Assembly (NCBI GenBank): GCA_025453975.1 | Contig: JALOPI010000024.1 | Span: forward strand, 1-64,000 | Length of the DNA: 64,000 nt | Direction of reading: 5' to 3' | From: Syntrophobacteraceae bacterium | GTDB taxonomy: Bacteria > Desulfobacterota > Syntrophobacteria > Syntrophobacterales > Syntrophobacteraceae | In this document: positions 35,821 to 45,604 of the stretch, piece after piece | How positions within the stretch are numbered: position 1 is the stretch's first letter | How the letters are laid out: each line of letters begins with the position of its first letter | Made by a program: the position numbers and the translations under genes | The notes under the pieces: generated by a model | Database searches by the model: none | Told to the model about the DNA's origin: nothing | Seen by the model: the letters and a program-made list of their open reading frames with translations, nothing else

Positions 35821-37626
35821 ATGGGAATCGCCAACGACATTGTCATCATCATCGTCGCCGCCCTGATGGGGGCGATGATCGCGCACAAGCTGAGACAGCC
35901 CCTGATCCTGGGGTACATCGTGGCCGGAGTCATCATCGGCCCCTATGCCGGCGGCTTCATGGTCTCCGATGTCCAGGAGCTGGAACGCCTGGCGGAGATC
36001 GGGGTCGCCCTGCTCCTCTTCGCCCTCGGCCTGGAGTTTTCGCTCAGTGAGCTCAAGCCGGTTCGCAGGATCGCCCTCATCGGGACCCCCATCCAGATCC
36101 TCCTGACCCTGGCGTACGGGTTCGGCATCGGGCAATGGCTCGGGTGGGGCGCCGTTCCTTCGATCTGGTTCGGATCCATGATCTCCCTTTCCAGCACCAT
36201 GGTCATCCTCAAGACCCTCATGAACCAGGGGTGGATGGGAACCCTTTCCAGCCGGGTCATGATCGGGATGCTCATCGTCCAGGACCTGGCCGTGGTCCCC
36301 ATGATGATCATCCTGCCCAAGCTCTCCAATCCCGAGGCCGGACTGCCCATCCTGGGGCTGGCGGCGGTGAAGTCGGCCGTCTTCCTGCTCTTCATGTTCT
36401 TTCTGGGGACGCGGATCCTGCCGCGCCTCCTGGCCCTCGTGGCCCGATGGGAATCCCGCGAGCTGTTTCTCCTGGCCATCACGGCCCTCGGGCTCGGCAT
36501 CGGCTACGTGACCCACTGGTTCGGGCTGTCTTTCGCCTTCGGAGCTTTCGTGGTCGGGATGGTCCTGAGCGAATCGGATTACAGCCACCAGGCCCTGAGT
36601 GACATCATCCCCCTGAGGGACATCTTCGGCCTGCTCTTTTTCACTTCGGTGGGCATGCTGCTGGACCCGGTCTTCCTGGTGCAGAACTGGCGTGGCGAGC
36701 TGCTGCTCCTGGGCATGGTGTCCCTGGGCAAAGGCCTGATTTTCGCCGTGCTGGCCATCGTCTTCGGCTATCGGAACGTGGTGCCCCTGGCGCTGGGGCT
36801 GACGCTCTTTCAGGTCGGCGAGTTCTCGTTCGTCCTGGCGCGGGTGGGCATCGAAACCCAGTCCATCGACCGTGAGCTTTACTCCCTGATGCTTTCTACC
36901 GCCATCATGAGCATGATGCTCACCCCCGTGCTGTCCAGTCTGACGGCACCGCTCTATGCCCTGCGGAAGCGCTTCTTTCAGCGCGAGGCTCTTCAGACCA
37001 TGAATCTCCCGGCCCATGGGCTGAGGGGGCATGTCGTCATCGCGGGCGGGGGAAGAACCGGCTATTACATCTCCCAGGTGCTGAAGTACCTCAGCGTGGA
37101 TTTCGTCATCGTCGAGCTGAACTATCATCAGGTGGAGCGATACCGGTCTGCCGGTCTCCCCATCGTCTTCGGCGACGCGACACAGGAGCCCGTTCTCAAG
37201 GCGGCCGGGATCGAAAACGCACGCCTCCTGCTGGTGACCGTTCCCGCCATCGCGGTGGTGGAGGCCATGGTTCGCGAGGCAGGGCGCCTGAGCCCGAGCC
37301 TGAGGATCGTGGCCACCGCCGAAGGATCGGAGCAGATCAAGTCCCTTTACGATCGCGGGGCTTACATGGTGATCCTCCCCCAGATGGAGGCGGGGCTGGA
37401 AATGGCCACCCAGGCACTCCTCAACCTCGGCATTCCAGGCAACGAGATCCAGAGCTACACCGACCGGGTGCGCCACCCCAATCCCGACGCCGACTACCAT
37501 TTTGCCGCCGACGACCTGGTGGCGGTCATCGGCAGGGCGGAGGATCGGGAGGCCTTCCGGGTTTTGGTGGAGCCGGCCCCGGAGCCCGCGTCGGTACAGG
37601 GAAGGGGAATTGCCTCAACGGTTTGA
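35821..37626 (+). CDS. CPA2-family cation:proton antiporter with RCK domain
   Basis: The protein has 601 residues. Twelve or so membrane helices occupy about 1-385, with conserved features such as [32 protein letters not shown] and [15 protein letters not shown] TrkA-N/RCK nucleotide-binding domain follows ([19 protein letters not shown], then [20 protein letters not shown], to about 520). This is the KefB/KefC-like architecture for K+ (or Na+) extrusion in exchange for protons, gated by NAD(H) or thiols. No ancillary KefF/KefG is adjacent, so cation and gating are unknown. The ribosome binding site is weak. Confidence 0.9.
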   Translation: MGIANDIVIIIVAALMGAMIAHKLRQPLILGYIVAGVIIGPYAGGFMVSDVQELERLAEIGVALLLFALGLEFSLSELKPVRRIALIGTPIQILLTLAYGFGIGQWLGWGAVPSIWFGSMISLSSTMVILKTLMNQGWMGTLSSRVMIGMLIVQDLAVVPMMIILPKLSNPEAGLPILGLAAVKSAVFLLFMFFLGTRILPRLLALVARWESRELFLLAITALGLGIGYVTHWFGLSFAFGAFVVGMVLSESDYSHQALSDIIPLRDIFGLLFFTSVGMLLDPVFLVQNWRGELLLLGMVSLGKGLIFAVLAIVFGYRNVVPLALGLTLFQVGEFSFVLARVGIETQSIDRELYSLMLSTAIMSMMLTPVLSSLTAPLYALRKRFFQREALQTMNLPAHGLRGHVVIAGGGRTGYYISQVLKYLSVDFVIVELNYHQVERYRSAGLPIVFGDATQEPVLKAAGIENARLLLVTVPAIAVVEAMVREAGRLSPSLRIVATAEGSEQIKSLYDRGAYMVILPQMEAGLEMATQALLNLGIPGNEIQSYTDRVRHPNPDADYHFAADDLVAVIGRAEDREAFRVLVEPAPEPASVQGRGIASTV

Positions 37627-37787
37627 GATTCATCCTCCAGGTGCTTCAGGGTGTCGGACCAGAACGGCGAGGGCTGTCATGGAGGGCTCACCCGGCATCC
37701 AGTACCCGGACATCCTGTCCGAATGACGGATGACTTTGGCCGTGCCGCACTCATCAACGGGCACGAGCCTGCATGAAAGGAGAGCCT

Positions 37788-38285
37788 ATGTCCGCCCATG
37801 CCAGAAACATCGGAATCGCGCTGTGTGGGATTCTCGTGTCTTTCGCCATGGTTCCGCGGGCCCCGGTCCTGGCCGGGAAAGCCTCGGACCTGTCCAGAGG
37901 CGGGACCTTCTACGTTCCCGTCTACTCCCATGTCTACCACGGGGACAAGGAGCATCCCTTCTACGTGGCCGCCACCCTCAGCATCCGGAACGTGGATCCG
38001 CGACATGCCATCACCGTGACGGAGATCGATTACCATGACTTCAAGGGGCAGCTCCTCAAGAAATGGCTGGAGAAGCCCGTGCAGATCGGGCCTCAGGCGG
38101 CCGAGGAGGTCATCATCAAGGAGTCGGACAAGAGCGGCGGCTTCGGCGCGCACTTCATCGTGCGTTGGAAGGCGGGGCACGAGGTGAATCCCCCCATCAT
38201 GGAAACGGTCATGATCGGCTCCAGCGGCCAGCAGGGGATTTCCTTCACCTCACGAGGGATCGCCATTCGGGAGAGCCAGCCCTGA
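37788..38285 (+). CDS. DUF3124-family exported protein
   Basis: The protein has 165 residues. A signal peptide (about 1-32, ending near APVLAG) precedes a compact beta-rich domain with FYVPVYSHVYHGDKEHPFYV, LSIRNVD and ITVTEIDYHDFKG, which I associate with DUF3124. The family has no known function. The start at 37788 is supported by AAAGGAGA. It sits 80 bases before alanine dehydrogenase on the same strand and could be co-transcribed with it. Confidence 0.72.
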   Translation: MSAHARNIGIALCGILVSFAMVPRAPVLAGKASDLSRGGTFYVPVYSHVYHGDKEHPFYVAATLSIRNVDPRHAITVTEIDYHDFKGQLLKKWLEKPVQIGPQAAEEVIIKESDKSGGFGAHFIVRWKAGHEVNPPIMETVMIGSSGQQGISFTSRGIAIRESQP

Positions 38286-38365
38286 GAGGGACAGGATGCA
38301 GCGTTTCCCCCCGGCCCGATCCCGGACGGGATACGAGGCCTTTGGTGGGCGCAGGGAGGATGTCG

Positions 38366-39487
38366 ATGAAGATCGGTTGCCCCAAAGAGGTGAAGGAGCA
38401 CGAATACCGCGTTGGGCTCATCCCCGCCGCCGTCAAGGCCTACGTCGACGCGGGACATTCGGTCATTGTCCAGAAGGGAGCCGGGGCGGGCTCGGGCATT
38501 CTGGATGCGGAATACGCCGTCGCTGGTGCCGGGATCGTCGATTCGGCCGAGGAGATCTGGGCGTCGGCGGATATGATCGTTAAGGTCAAAGAGCCCCTCC
38601 CCCAGGAATTCCGTCACCTGAGACGCGGCCAGATCGTTTACACTTACTTCCACTTTGCCGCCGACGAGCGTCTCACGCGCGTCTGCCTGGAAAAGGGGAT
38701 TTCGGCCGTGGCCTACGAGACCGTCCAGGAAAGCGACGGCACACTCCCGCTCCTCAAGCCCATGAGCGAAGTGGCGGGCCGAATGGCGCCCCTCGTGGCG
38801 TCCTATTTCCTGACCAAGGTCCAGGGAGGGCGGGGGCTGCTGCCCACGGGGGTGCCCGGTGTTGCGCCGGCCGACGTGCTCGTCGTCGGGGGCGGGACGG
38901 TGGGGAGCCATGCGGCACAGGTGGCTGCCGGGCTGGGAGCCAAGGTCACCATCCTGGACATCAACGCCGACCGTCTGGAGGAGCTGGGCAAATTCCTCCC
39001 CGCAAACGTGTTTCCGGTTTTCGGAGACAGCTTCAACCTGGAGAAGGGGCTGCGGGAGGCCGTCATTGTCATCGGGGCGGTACTCATCACGGGGGCCAGG
39101 GCACCGAAGCTCATCAAGCGGGAGCACCTCCAGATCATGAAGCCGGGTGCGGTGCTGGTGGACGTTGCCATCGACCAGGGTGGATGCGCCGAGACATCCC
39201 GGCCCACCACCCATGGAGACCCCGTCTATGTCGTGGACGGCATCATCCACTACTGCGTGGCCAACATGCCGGGAGCCTATGCCCGCACCTCGACCTTTGC
39301 CCTGAACAACCGTACGATCCGCTACGGATTGCAGCTGGCCCATGATGGCGTCGCGGCCGCATGCCGAAACAGCCCCGCCATCCGTAAGGGTCTCAACCTG
39401 CACGCCGGCCGCATTACCTTCAAGCCAGTGGCCGAAGCCTTCGGGCTGGAAGAGGAGTACACCCCCGTTGAAGACGTGATCGCGTGA
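38366..39487 (+). CDS. ald: alanine dehydrogenase
   Basis: The protein is a 373-residue NAD-dependent enzyme interconverting L-alanine and pyruvate plus ammonia. Family blocks are MKIGCPKEVKEHEYRVGLIP, VKVKEPLPQE, YTYFHFAADE, KPMSEVAGRMAP and the NAD-binding VLVVGGGTVGSHAAQVAAGLG. Length is typical (about 370). The start at 38366 has GGAGG six bases upstream; the ATG two codons earlier overlaps that site. The enzyme can feed pyruvate metabolism or form alanine as a nitrogen store. Confidence 0.95.
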   Translation: MKIGCPKEVKEHEYRVGLIPAAVKAYVDAGHSVIVQKGAGAGSGILDAEYAVAGAGIVDSAEEIWASADMIVKVKEPLPQEFRHLRRGQIVYTYFHFAADERLTRVCLEKGISAVAYETVQESDGTLPLLKPMSEVAGRMAPLVASYFLTKVQGGRGLLPTGVPGVAPADVLVVGGGTVGSHAAQVAAGLGAKVTILDINADRLEELGKFLPANVFPVFGDSFNLEKGLREAVIVIGAVLITGARAPKLIKREHLQIMKPGAVLVDVAIDQGGCAETSRPTTHGDPVYVVDGIIHYCVANMPGAYARTSTFALNNRTIRYGLQLAHDGVAAACRNSPAIRKGLNLHAGRITFKPVAEAFGLEEEYTPVEDVIA

Positions 39488-39543
39488 CGGGGCGGGATCA
39501 CCGGAGGCTCGGTTGAAATGGGAATGAGCAGGGGGCGAGGCGG

Positions 39544-41385
39544 ATGAGACAGCGCATGAGGGTGGCCATGCCGGCCTGGGAGATGGGGCGCGTCACCTCG
39601 GGGCTTGGGGCCAAAATCGGCGGTCTGGCGGTGGTGGTGGAAGAGCTGCCGACGGAGCTGGTGAAGGCGGGGGACAGGCAGGGCATCGACCTGGAGGTGG
39701 TGACCCTCGCGCCCTGCTTCGCCTTCCACGACCGCGCCAGGCTGACGCCCCTGAATCTGCGACTGCCCGTCACTCTCTCGGGCCACACATTCGACTTCGA
39801 AGTTTTCGAGCACGTGTTCCCGGACGGCCAGAAAGTGGTCTATTTCTGGGATGATCTTCAGCTCAACTGGACCACTCCCAGCGCCATCTACCCGACGGAT
39901 CCCCAGATGAGCCTGAGGCTTTACGCCGCCGTGTGCCAGGCCATGGCTGGCTACATCCGCCAGGCCGATTTTCAGACCATCCATCTCCACGACTATCACG
40001 TCGGCTTGATCCCGTTCTACCTGGGGGACGATCACCTCCGGAATGTTCCGGTCCACCTGACCATCCACAACGCCTCCTACCAGGGCATCACCCCGCTGGT
40101 GGGTGGGGGCTATGCCTCCCTGGACCGGATCAACCTGCCCGGCGAGCAACTGTTTCACAAGTATTTCGATTTCTTCGACAACCTGAATCTGATGAAGGCC
40201 TGCATGCTCAAGGTGCACGAGACCGGCGGCAAGATCACCACCGTGAGCGGCGACCTTGCGGGGACCTGGGGGTATGCGGCCGAGCTGCGGGAGTCCCATG
40301 GGGACCTCTGGAGCAAGGCCCTGGCCATCAAGGGGAGCCCACCGGGGGAGGTGTTCGTTCCCAACCGACACCTGGACCTCTTCGAAAAGCTTCCCGTGGC
40401 CGGCATCACCAACGGAATGAGCGTTCTCAACCGTCCGGAGCATCTTCCTCAGCTGAAAGCCCAGGTGCTGAGGGAAATCCAGGAAAAGCGGGGCCCTCAC
40501 GCCCCCCTCTTCCGGCATCCCGTCACCCAGAATGCGATGCTGGCGGAGGATCACAGCTTCGATCTCGACCGTCTCCACGTCAAGAAGGAGCTCAAGCGTC
40601 TCCTGCACCTCGAAATGTTCGATGTCGAGCCGCCTCCCCATGCGCCCGAGCCCATCCTCCTGACCTGTGTGGGGCGGCTGGTGGAGCAGAAGAACCTGGG
40701 GCTGGTGGCGGACATCATCGAGGGCACCCTGGCCCACGATGGGGGAGCCAAGTTCATCATCCTGGCGTCCGCACCCGATGGGGACGCAGCCGGCAAGGGT
40801 ATCGAGGCCCGCTTTTTCTATCTCTCCCGACTTTACCCGGACCGGGTCGCCTTCCATTCGACCTTCAATCTTCCCCTGTCCAAGCTGATCCTGGCAGGAG
40901 GCGATTTCTCCCTCATCCCGTCCCGCTTCGAGCCGTGCGGCCTGGTCGACTATGAATCGTCCCTGCTGGGGAATGTCGTCATCGGGCGCGCCACCGGCGG
41001 TCTGACCAAGGTGGTCCATTGCGGATACCTCTATCAATGGCTGGACATCAGCGACCGTTCGGGCGAGGCTTGGGCTCTTTTCCAGCAGATCGCGGCGGCC
41101 ATCGACACGTTTCGAAATGCTCCGGGGCGCCATGGGGAGCTGGTGCGCTCCGCCATGGGCATCGATGCCTCCTGGGATTCATCGGCGGCCAAGTATGTCG
41201 ACATGTACCGATACGGATTTCTGACCCGTCGGTGGAAAACCGAGCGGCGGCAGCTCATTGACCGCTTCCTGGATTCCCTGGAGGACGACTACCGGATGTT
41301 CATGGACCTCTTCATACCGGGCCTGCGGGAATACGGCGACGCCTTCGACTGGGAGCTCAAGAACGCGAGCCGGGAGCGTCCTTGA
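39544..41385 (+). CDS. GT5 glycogen/starch synthase-like glycosyltransferase
   Basis: The protein has 613 residues, longer than bacterial GlgA (about 480). It is GT-B fold, family GT5. An N-terminal domain opens with AKIGGLAVVVEELP, where most GlgA proteins have KTGGLADV. The IHLHDYHVGLIPFYL block, the nucleotide-sugar-binding GRLVEQKNLGL and the acceptor/catalytic SRFEPCGLVDYESSLLG are present. It likely elongates alpha-1,4-glucan from ADP- or UDP-glucose; the sugar donor is not certain because the first loop deviates. Neighbouring genes have no glycogen role. Start at 39544, with MRVAMP twelve bases later as an alternative. Confidence 0.85.
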   Translation: MRQRMRVAMPAWEMGRVTSGLGAKIGGLAVVVEELPTELVKAGDRQGIDLEVVTLAPCFAFHDRARLTPLNLRLPVTLSGHTFDFEVFEHVFPDGQKVVYFWDDLQLNWTTPSAIYPTDPQMSLRLYAAVCQAMAGYIRQADFQTIHLHDYHVGLIPFYLGDDHLRNVPVHLTIHNASYQGITPLVGGGYASLDRINLPGEQLFHKYFDFFDNLNLMKACMLKVHETGGKITTVSGDLAGTWGYAAELRESHGDLWSKALAIKGSPPGEVFVPNRHLDLFEKLPVAGITNGMSVLNRPEHLPQLKAQVLREIQEKRGPHAPLFRHPVTQNAMLAEDHSFDLDRLHVKKELKRLLHLEMFDVEPPPHAPEPILLTCVGRLVEQKNLGLVADIIEGTLAHDGGAKFIILASAPDGDAAGKGIEARFFYLSRLYPDRVAFHSTFNLPLSKLILAGGDFSLIPSRFEPCGLVDYESSLLGNVVIGRATGGLTKVVHCGYLYQWLDISDRSGEAWALFQQIAAAIDTFRNAPGRHGELVRSAMGIDASWDSSAAKYVDMYRYGFLTRRWKTERRQLIDRFLDSLEDDYRMFMDLFIPGLREYGDAFDWELKNASRERP

Positions 41386-41504
41386 GCCCGTCATCCCCCG
41401 CAGCGACATGGTCAGGCTTTCTCTCCGATGCCCCGCGGGCTTTCCTGTCTTAATTTAAGGGAACAGAAGCTTCCTCGGACTTTCATCCTGAACGGAGGTG
41501 ATCG

Positions 41505-42707
41505 ATGAGCACCGGCGGCAAGCCCCATGGGCTCGGCAAGGCCACTCAGGTCGTTCATTCTGGCCATTTCGGCGACCCGATACTGGGAGAAGTTTCGGTT
41601 CCCATCTTCCAAACCTCGACCTTCGCCTTTCCCAGCGCCGAGGAAGGTGCGGCCCGGTTCAGCGGCCAGAAGGCGGGGTACATTTACACGCGGCTTGCCA
41701 ATCCCACCGTACGGGCCCTGGAAGACAGCCTGGCCACCCTGGAGAAGGGTTTCGGCGCCATGGCCACCGCCACGGGCATGGCGGCCATCAACACGGTTTT
41801 CCTGGCCCTGCTGGATCAAGGCGGCCACGTGGTCTCCACGGACTGTGTCTATGGGGCCACCCGCGTCGTTCTGGAGAGCGAATACGCCCGGTTCGGCGTG
41901 CGGACGGCCTTTGTGGACACGACCGACCTGGGGAGCATCGAGGGGGCCATCGAGCCATCGACACGGCTCGTCTTCATCGAAACCCCCACCAATCCGACCA
42001 TGAAGATCACCGACATCCGCGAGGCCGCCGCCATCGCCCACCGTCATGGAATCCCCCTGGTGGTGGACAACACCTTCGCGAGCCCCTACCTGCAGCGCCC
42101 CCTGGAGCTGGGGGCCGACATCGTGGTCCACAGCCTCACCAAGTTCCTCAACGGGCACAGCGACGTCGTGGGCGGCGCGGTGGTGACCTCGACAGAAGGG
42201 CACTTCAAGAGGATCCGCCGGATCCTCAGCTATTTCGGGGGGACCATGGATCCGCACCAGGCCTGGCTGATTCTGCGCGGGATCAAGACCCTGGCCCTGA
42301 GGCTCGAGAAGGCTCAGGGGAATGCCCTGAGGCTGGCCGAGTATCTCCAGAGGCATCCGAAGGTCACCTGGGTCCGCTACCCCGGGCTTCCCGGGCATCC
42401 TCAGTTCGACATTGCCAGGAAGCAGATGGACGGATTCGGCTCCATGCTCTGCTTCGGGGTGAAAGAGGGCCTCCAGGGAGGCGTGGCCGTCATGAACTCG
42501 GTGCGCCTGATCACCCTGGCCGTTTCCCTGGGCGGCGTGGAGACCCTCATCGAGCATCCGGCGTCCATGACGCACACCTCCATTCCCAGGGACGAGCGGG
42601 AGGCTGCCGGCATCAGCGATGACCTGGTGCGGCTTTCCGTGGGGTGCGAGGACTTCGAGGATCTGAAGGAGGACCTGGATCAGGCCTTGAGCCGGATCTC
42701 CGATTAG
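41505..42707 (+). CDS. Cys/Met-metabolism PLP enzyme (methionine gamma-lyase / cystathionine gamma-synthase type)
   Basis: The protein is a 400-residue fold-type I PLP enzyme. The PLP lysine is K213 in VHSLTKFLNGHSDVVGG. The IYTRLANPTVRALED and VDNTFASPYLQRPLELGAD blocks are typical. The methionine gamma-lyase-specific cysteine (CTF motif after YG) is replaced by alanine (YGAT, Ala118), so true methionine gamma-lyase is less certain. Cystathionine gamma-synthase, gamma-lyase or O-acetylhomoserine sulfhydrylase activities are all possible. A clear GGAGGTGATCG ribosome binding site precedes the ATG. Confidence 0.9.
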   Translation: MSTGGKPHGLGKATQVVHSGHFGDPILGEVSVPIFQTSTFAFPSAEEGAARFSGQKAGYIYTRLANPTVRALEDSLATLEKGFGAMATATGMAAINTVFLALLDQGGHVVSTDCVYGATRVVLESEYARFGVRTAFVDTTDLGSIEGAIEPSTRLVFIETPTNPTMKITDIREAAAIAHRHGIPLVVDNTFASPYLQRPLELGADIVVHSLTKFLNGHSDVVGGAVVTSTEGHFKRIRRILSYFGGTMDPHQAWLILRGIKTLALRLEKAQGNALRLAEYLQRHPKVTWVRYPGLPGHPQFDIARKQMDGFGSMLCFGVKEGLQGGVAVMNSVRLITLAVSLGGVETLIEHPASMTHTSIPRDEREAAGISDDLVRLSVGCEDFEDLKEDLDQALSRISD

Positions 42708-42979
42708 GGCGCCCGCCCGGTCTCCGGCGGGGTGAGCTCCACACCGCGGTCGAGGCTGCTCAGCCCGTCCCACTCGCCCGTGTGGATGTCCCCTTTCATG
42801 AACTGGATCATGATGACCCGCATGCCGTGCCCGCAGGCCCGGACCACCATGCCGGAGGCCGACGCGGTTTTCCCGTTACCGCATCCCGTGAGGAGGACCG
42901 CCACTCCGACCCTTTTCTAGGGTCGAACGCGGGTCAGATCCAGCTCGGGATTCATCCCGTGGAAACTGGGCCTGCCCAT
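42704..42979 (-). pseudogene. truncated corrinoid adenosyltransferase relic (cobO/btuR-like)
   Basis: Reading from an ATG at 42979 with an AAAGGAGG site, the frame gives MGRPSFHGMNPELDLTRVRP. It then meets an in-frame TAG (42919-42917) and continues in the same frame into GVAVLLTGCGNGKTASASG and VIMIQFMKGDIHTGEW. The latter matches the P-loop and following strand of ATP:cob(I)alamin adenosyltransferase. It stops after about 90 codons, whereas intact enzymes have about 170-200 residues. The remaining C-terminal half is missing, and the stop overlaps the end of the PLP-enzyme gene. Both the amber codon and the truncation point to a decayed gene. Confidence 0.75.
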
Positions 42980-43090
42980 GCTTCCCTCCTTTCCGCTCCA
43001 TCGCTCCCGCCGTGGAAAGGCGCTCCTGCCGTTGAGGATGCGTGTCGCGGGCGGCTCACCGCCCCTGCCTCCACGTCGACGGGCCCGACA

Positions 43091-43498
43091 CTATCCCAGC
43101 CATCGCCCCGTCAGATAGCTCAATGTGGCCACGGAGGCGCTCAGGACGATCCCCCACGCGATGTCGACCCAGACGACCGCCGCCGGCCAGTTTTTCAAAG
43201 TGGCCAGGTTGGTGAGGTCATAAGTGGCGTAGGTGAACAGCCCGAACAATGCTCCGTGGATCAGGGCATGCCAGGGGGAGCCACGCTCCAGAGCCGGCAG
43301 CACGGCGAATATCAGGATCCCGGCGACGAAAAGCAGGTAGAAGAGGAGAGCGGCCCCCCAGTTGACCTGCTCGGCCATCAGGCCGCCGAGGTGCTTCTGG
43401 TAGAAGCCCCTCGCCATGATTCCCAGCCAGATCATGTCGATGACCAGAAAGATGGGAAGGGTCAGTCCATAAAGCTTCAAGATGCTCATCGCGGTCAT
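43091..43498 (-). CDS. DUF2177-family membrane protein
   Basis: The protein has 135 residues and four membrane helices. The pattern IDMIWLGIMARGFYQKHLGG, LFYLLFVAGILIFAVLPAL, YATYDLTNLATLKNWP and VDIAWGIVLSASV matches DUF2177, whose function is unknown. Start at 43498 with a GGAG site nine bases upstream. Confidence 0.88.
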   Translation of the reverse strand: MTAMSILKLYGLTLPIFLVIDMIWLGIMARGFYQKHLGGLMAEQVNWGAALLFYLLFVAGILIFAVLPALERGSPWHALIHGALFGLFTYATYDLTNLATLKNWPAAVVWVDIAWGIVLSASVATLSYLTGRWLG

Positions 43499-43882
43499 TT
43501 CGCCATTCTCCGATTATCCTCAGCCCCATCACGATTTCATTGCAGCCCCCTTGGCGCCAGGGCACCGGGAACGGGTGAGCCATTCTCCTGGAAGCACAAA
43601 TACCCATGGACCATCGGCGAGCCACTGTCAGTTTCTCTCGATTCCACTGTAACCTAAGTTTTCAGCCTGTATGGCGCAAGTCAGGGATCTACAGGGTCCA
43701 GGGGGGCTCGATGGCCTGATCATCCTGAGGGCAGGAAAGCGGCAATACCGTCCGGAGTCGATTCACAGCTTGCGAGGGACCTTTTTGTGTTAATGTTACC
43801 CAGCGGGAGTATCGAAGAGACCCCCAATCGGCTGTGCGCTCGATCAAGCACCATCCTTTGTCCACCTTTGAGGAGATCACGA
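43499..43882. other. divergent intergenic region
   Basis: These 384 bases lie between the DUF2177 gene and the DUF945-like gene. I find no gene or RNA. A T-rich patch at 43780-43800 (CTTTTTGTGTTAATGTTAC) may contain the plus-strand promoter, but no well-spaced pair of boxes is present. Confidence 0.45.
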
Positions 43883-45364
43883 ATGAAACGAATGTTGGGG
43901 GGGGGGCTTTTCCTTGGCGTGGTGGCGGCAGCGGCCTGGGTCGCGTCCTCTTACTGGTTTGGGGTGCAAACCGAGCGCGAATACCACGCCATGATGGATC
44001 GCTCGGCGGACTGGCAGCACTTCAAGCTCACGGATGAAGGCTATACTCGGGGAGTCTTCCGATCCGAGGCACGCGCAACCCTTGTGCTCCGGGCCCCCAC
44101 CGCCGCCTCGACCCAGGAAGGAGAGCCCGGTCAGGAGATGCCTCCCCTCACGGTGACGCTGATCCATGACATCACTCACGGTCCCATGCCGTTTGGGGTG
44201 CTGCCCGACACAGCCAGCATCGCTCATCCGGCCCTCGCTGTCATCAAAACGAAGCTGACCCTGAATCCGCGGTTCAAGGAGCTCCTCAATGAGATCAGGC
44301 TTCCGGATGGTGCGCTGCCCTCCCTGGATGTGGCCACCGTCCTCAGGTGGGGTGGCGACGGCAGAACGCATTGGGTGGTCCAGCCGTATCGCGGAGACTT
44401 CGGGGAGTCACCCAGGGTGTCCGTGGATTTCAGCGGATTGAAGTCCACCATCGATTTCTCCCCAGGATTCAGGCAGTTCAATGGCTCGGTCACCATGGAC
44501 GGCTTCAGGGCATCCATCCCCGAGGCGGGCGATTTGACCATCAAACGGATGGGGCTCACCTTCGATCAGCATGAGGGTGTGAGCGGATTCTACCTGGGGG
44601 ATGTGAGTTACGGCCTGGAGCACCTCGAGCTTAAGCACGGGGATCCGAACAGCGCGGCCAAGGATTTCTCCCTTCAGGGCGGGACTCTGAGAACCCAGGC
44701 TGTGGAGGTCGGCAGCGATCTCTCTTCGTCGACGGTCCTCACTCTCGACCGCGTGATCGTTGGGGCGGAGAGCTATGAAAAGGCGGGCTTCGAGGTTGAG
44801 CTTCGAAAGCTCGACTCCGGCGCCCTGGGCGAGTTTCAAAGAGCATTGAACAGCGCTCGTAAGCGGACGACCACCGCGGAGCAGGCTTCCGAGCAAAGCC
44901 TTTCGGCCCTTGTGGACTTCCTCCCCAAGCTGCTGAAGCACTCGCCCGAAGTGGAGATCAGGCAGGCGGGCTTCGGTTCGGCGAGCGGTGAGATCCGTAT
45001 GGGTGCCAGGCTGTGGGTGGACGGCCATAAGATCCAGGGCGCTCTCTCTCTACCCGTGCTCCTCCAGTCGGCCCACCTGGAGGCCACCCTGAGCGCGGCT
45101 GAAGCCACCCTCGTGAGGCTTCTCCGGATGATGGGATCTCGGGAGCCGTCGGAGGGTGCCGCCGAGGGACTGGCGGGGAGCCCTTCACGGCCTCAAACCG
45201 TTGAGGAGCAGGAGGCCGACATACGGGATACTCTGGCCGTCCTCACGGCTCAACGGTTCCTCGTATTGGAAAATGGCATTTATCGGGCCAATGCCCGATT
45301 CAGCGGGGGTGAATTGAACATCAATGGTCAGGCGATACCCCTCGACAAACTGCTCAGTCCTTGA
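43883..45364 (+). CDS. DUF945 (YdgA-like) envelope protein
   Basis: The protein has 493 residues, close to E. coli YdgA (502). An N-terminal hydrophobic segment (about 5-25) anchors it or acts as a signal. An extended beta-rich body follows with family-like elements: YWFGVQTEREYHAMM, a GYTRGVFRSEARATLVL strand and ELNINGQAIPLDKLL at the C-terminus. Its function is poorly known; the family looks like long lipid-transfer-type or AsmA-like beta structures. The start at 43883 follows GAGGAG. Confidence 0.72.
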   Translation: MKRMLGGGLFLGVVAAAAWVASSYWFGVQTEREYHAMMDRSADWQHFKLTDEGYTRGVFRSEARATLVLRAPTAASTQEGEPGQEMPPLTVTLIHDITHGPMPFGVLPDTASIAHPALAVIKTKLTLNPRFKELLNEIRLPDGALPSLDVATVLRWGGDGRTHWVVQPYRGDFGESPRVSVDFSGLKSTIDFSPGFRQFNGSVTMDGFRASIPEAGDLTIKRMGLTFDQHEGVSGFYLGDVSYGLEHLELKHGDPNSAAKDFSLQGGTLRTQAVEVGSDLSSSTVLTLDRVIVGAESYEKAGFEVELRKLDSGALGEFQRALNSARKRTTTAEQASEQSLSALVDFLPKLLKHSPEVEIRQAGFGSASGEIRMGARLWVDGHKIQGALSLPVLLQSAHLEATLSAAEATLVRLLRMMGSREPSEGAAEGLAGSPSRPQTVEEQEADIRDTLAVLTAQRFLVLENGIYRANARFSGGELNINGQAIPLDKLLSP

Positions 45365-45383
45365 TGGTTATGGGATCACGGCA

Positions 45384-45403
45384 GGCCGGGCTGCGTCCCG
45401 GCC
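45384..45403 (+). terminator. stem-loop after the DUF945 gene
   Basis: GGCCGGG/CCCGGCC with a six-base loop lies 20 bases after the DUF945 stop. There is no T-run, so termination is uncertain. Confidence 0.35.
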
Positions 45404-45604
45404 GCCTCTGGTGGGGCTTATCCTCTCCCGCCGCGGGGCAGGATGAGCCATTCCCAAACAGGATCTGAGAGCGGAGCCAGAAATGAAGCCCCGTGCCTGG
45501 CGGGCCATGCCGCTGTTTTACTCACCCGCCAAGGAATTTGTCTTATCCGTTGCAGCACGGTCAGTCAGGGATCTGGAGCCCTGAGCTCTTGCCGGGAGGG
45601 AGCC

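Noticed and set aside
41505-42707. Confident naming as methionine gamma-lyase
   Set aside because: The family-diagnostic cysteine is alanine here (YGAT), so several related activities are equally possible.
42917-42919. TAG read as pyrrolysine in the adenosyltransferase relic
   Set aside because: Adenosyltransferases have no known pyrrolysine, the gene is also truncated, and no pyl genes are visible in the window. Decay is simpler.
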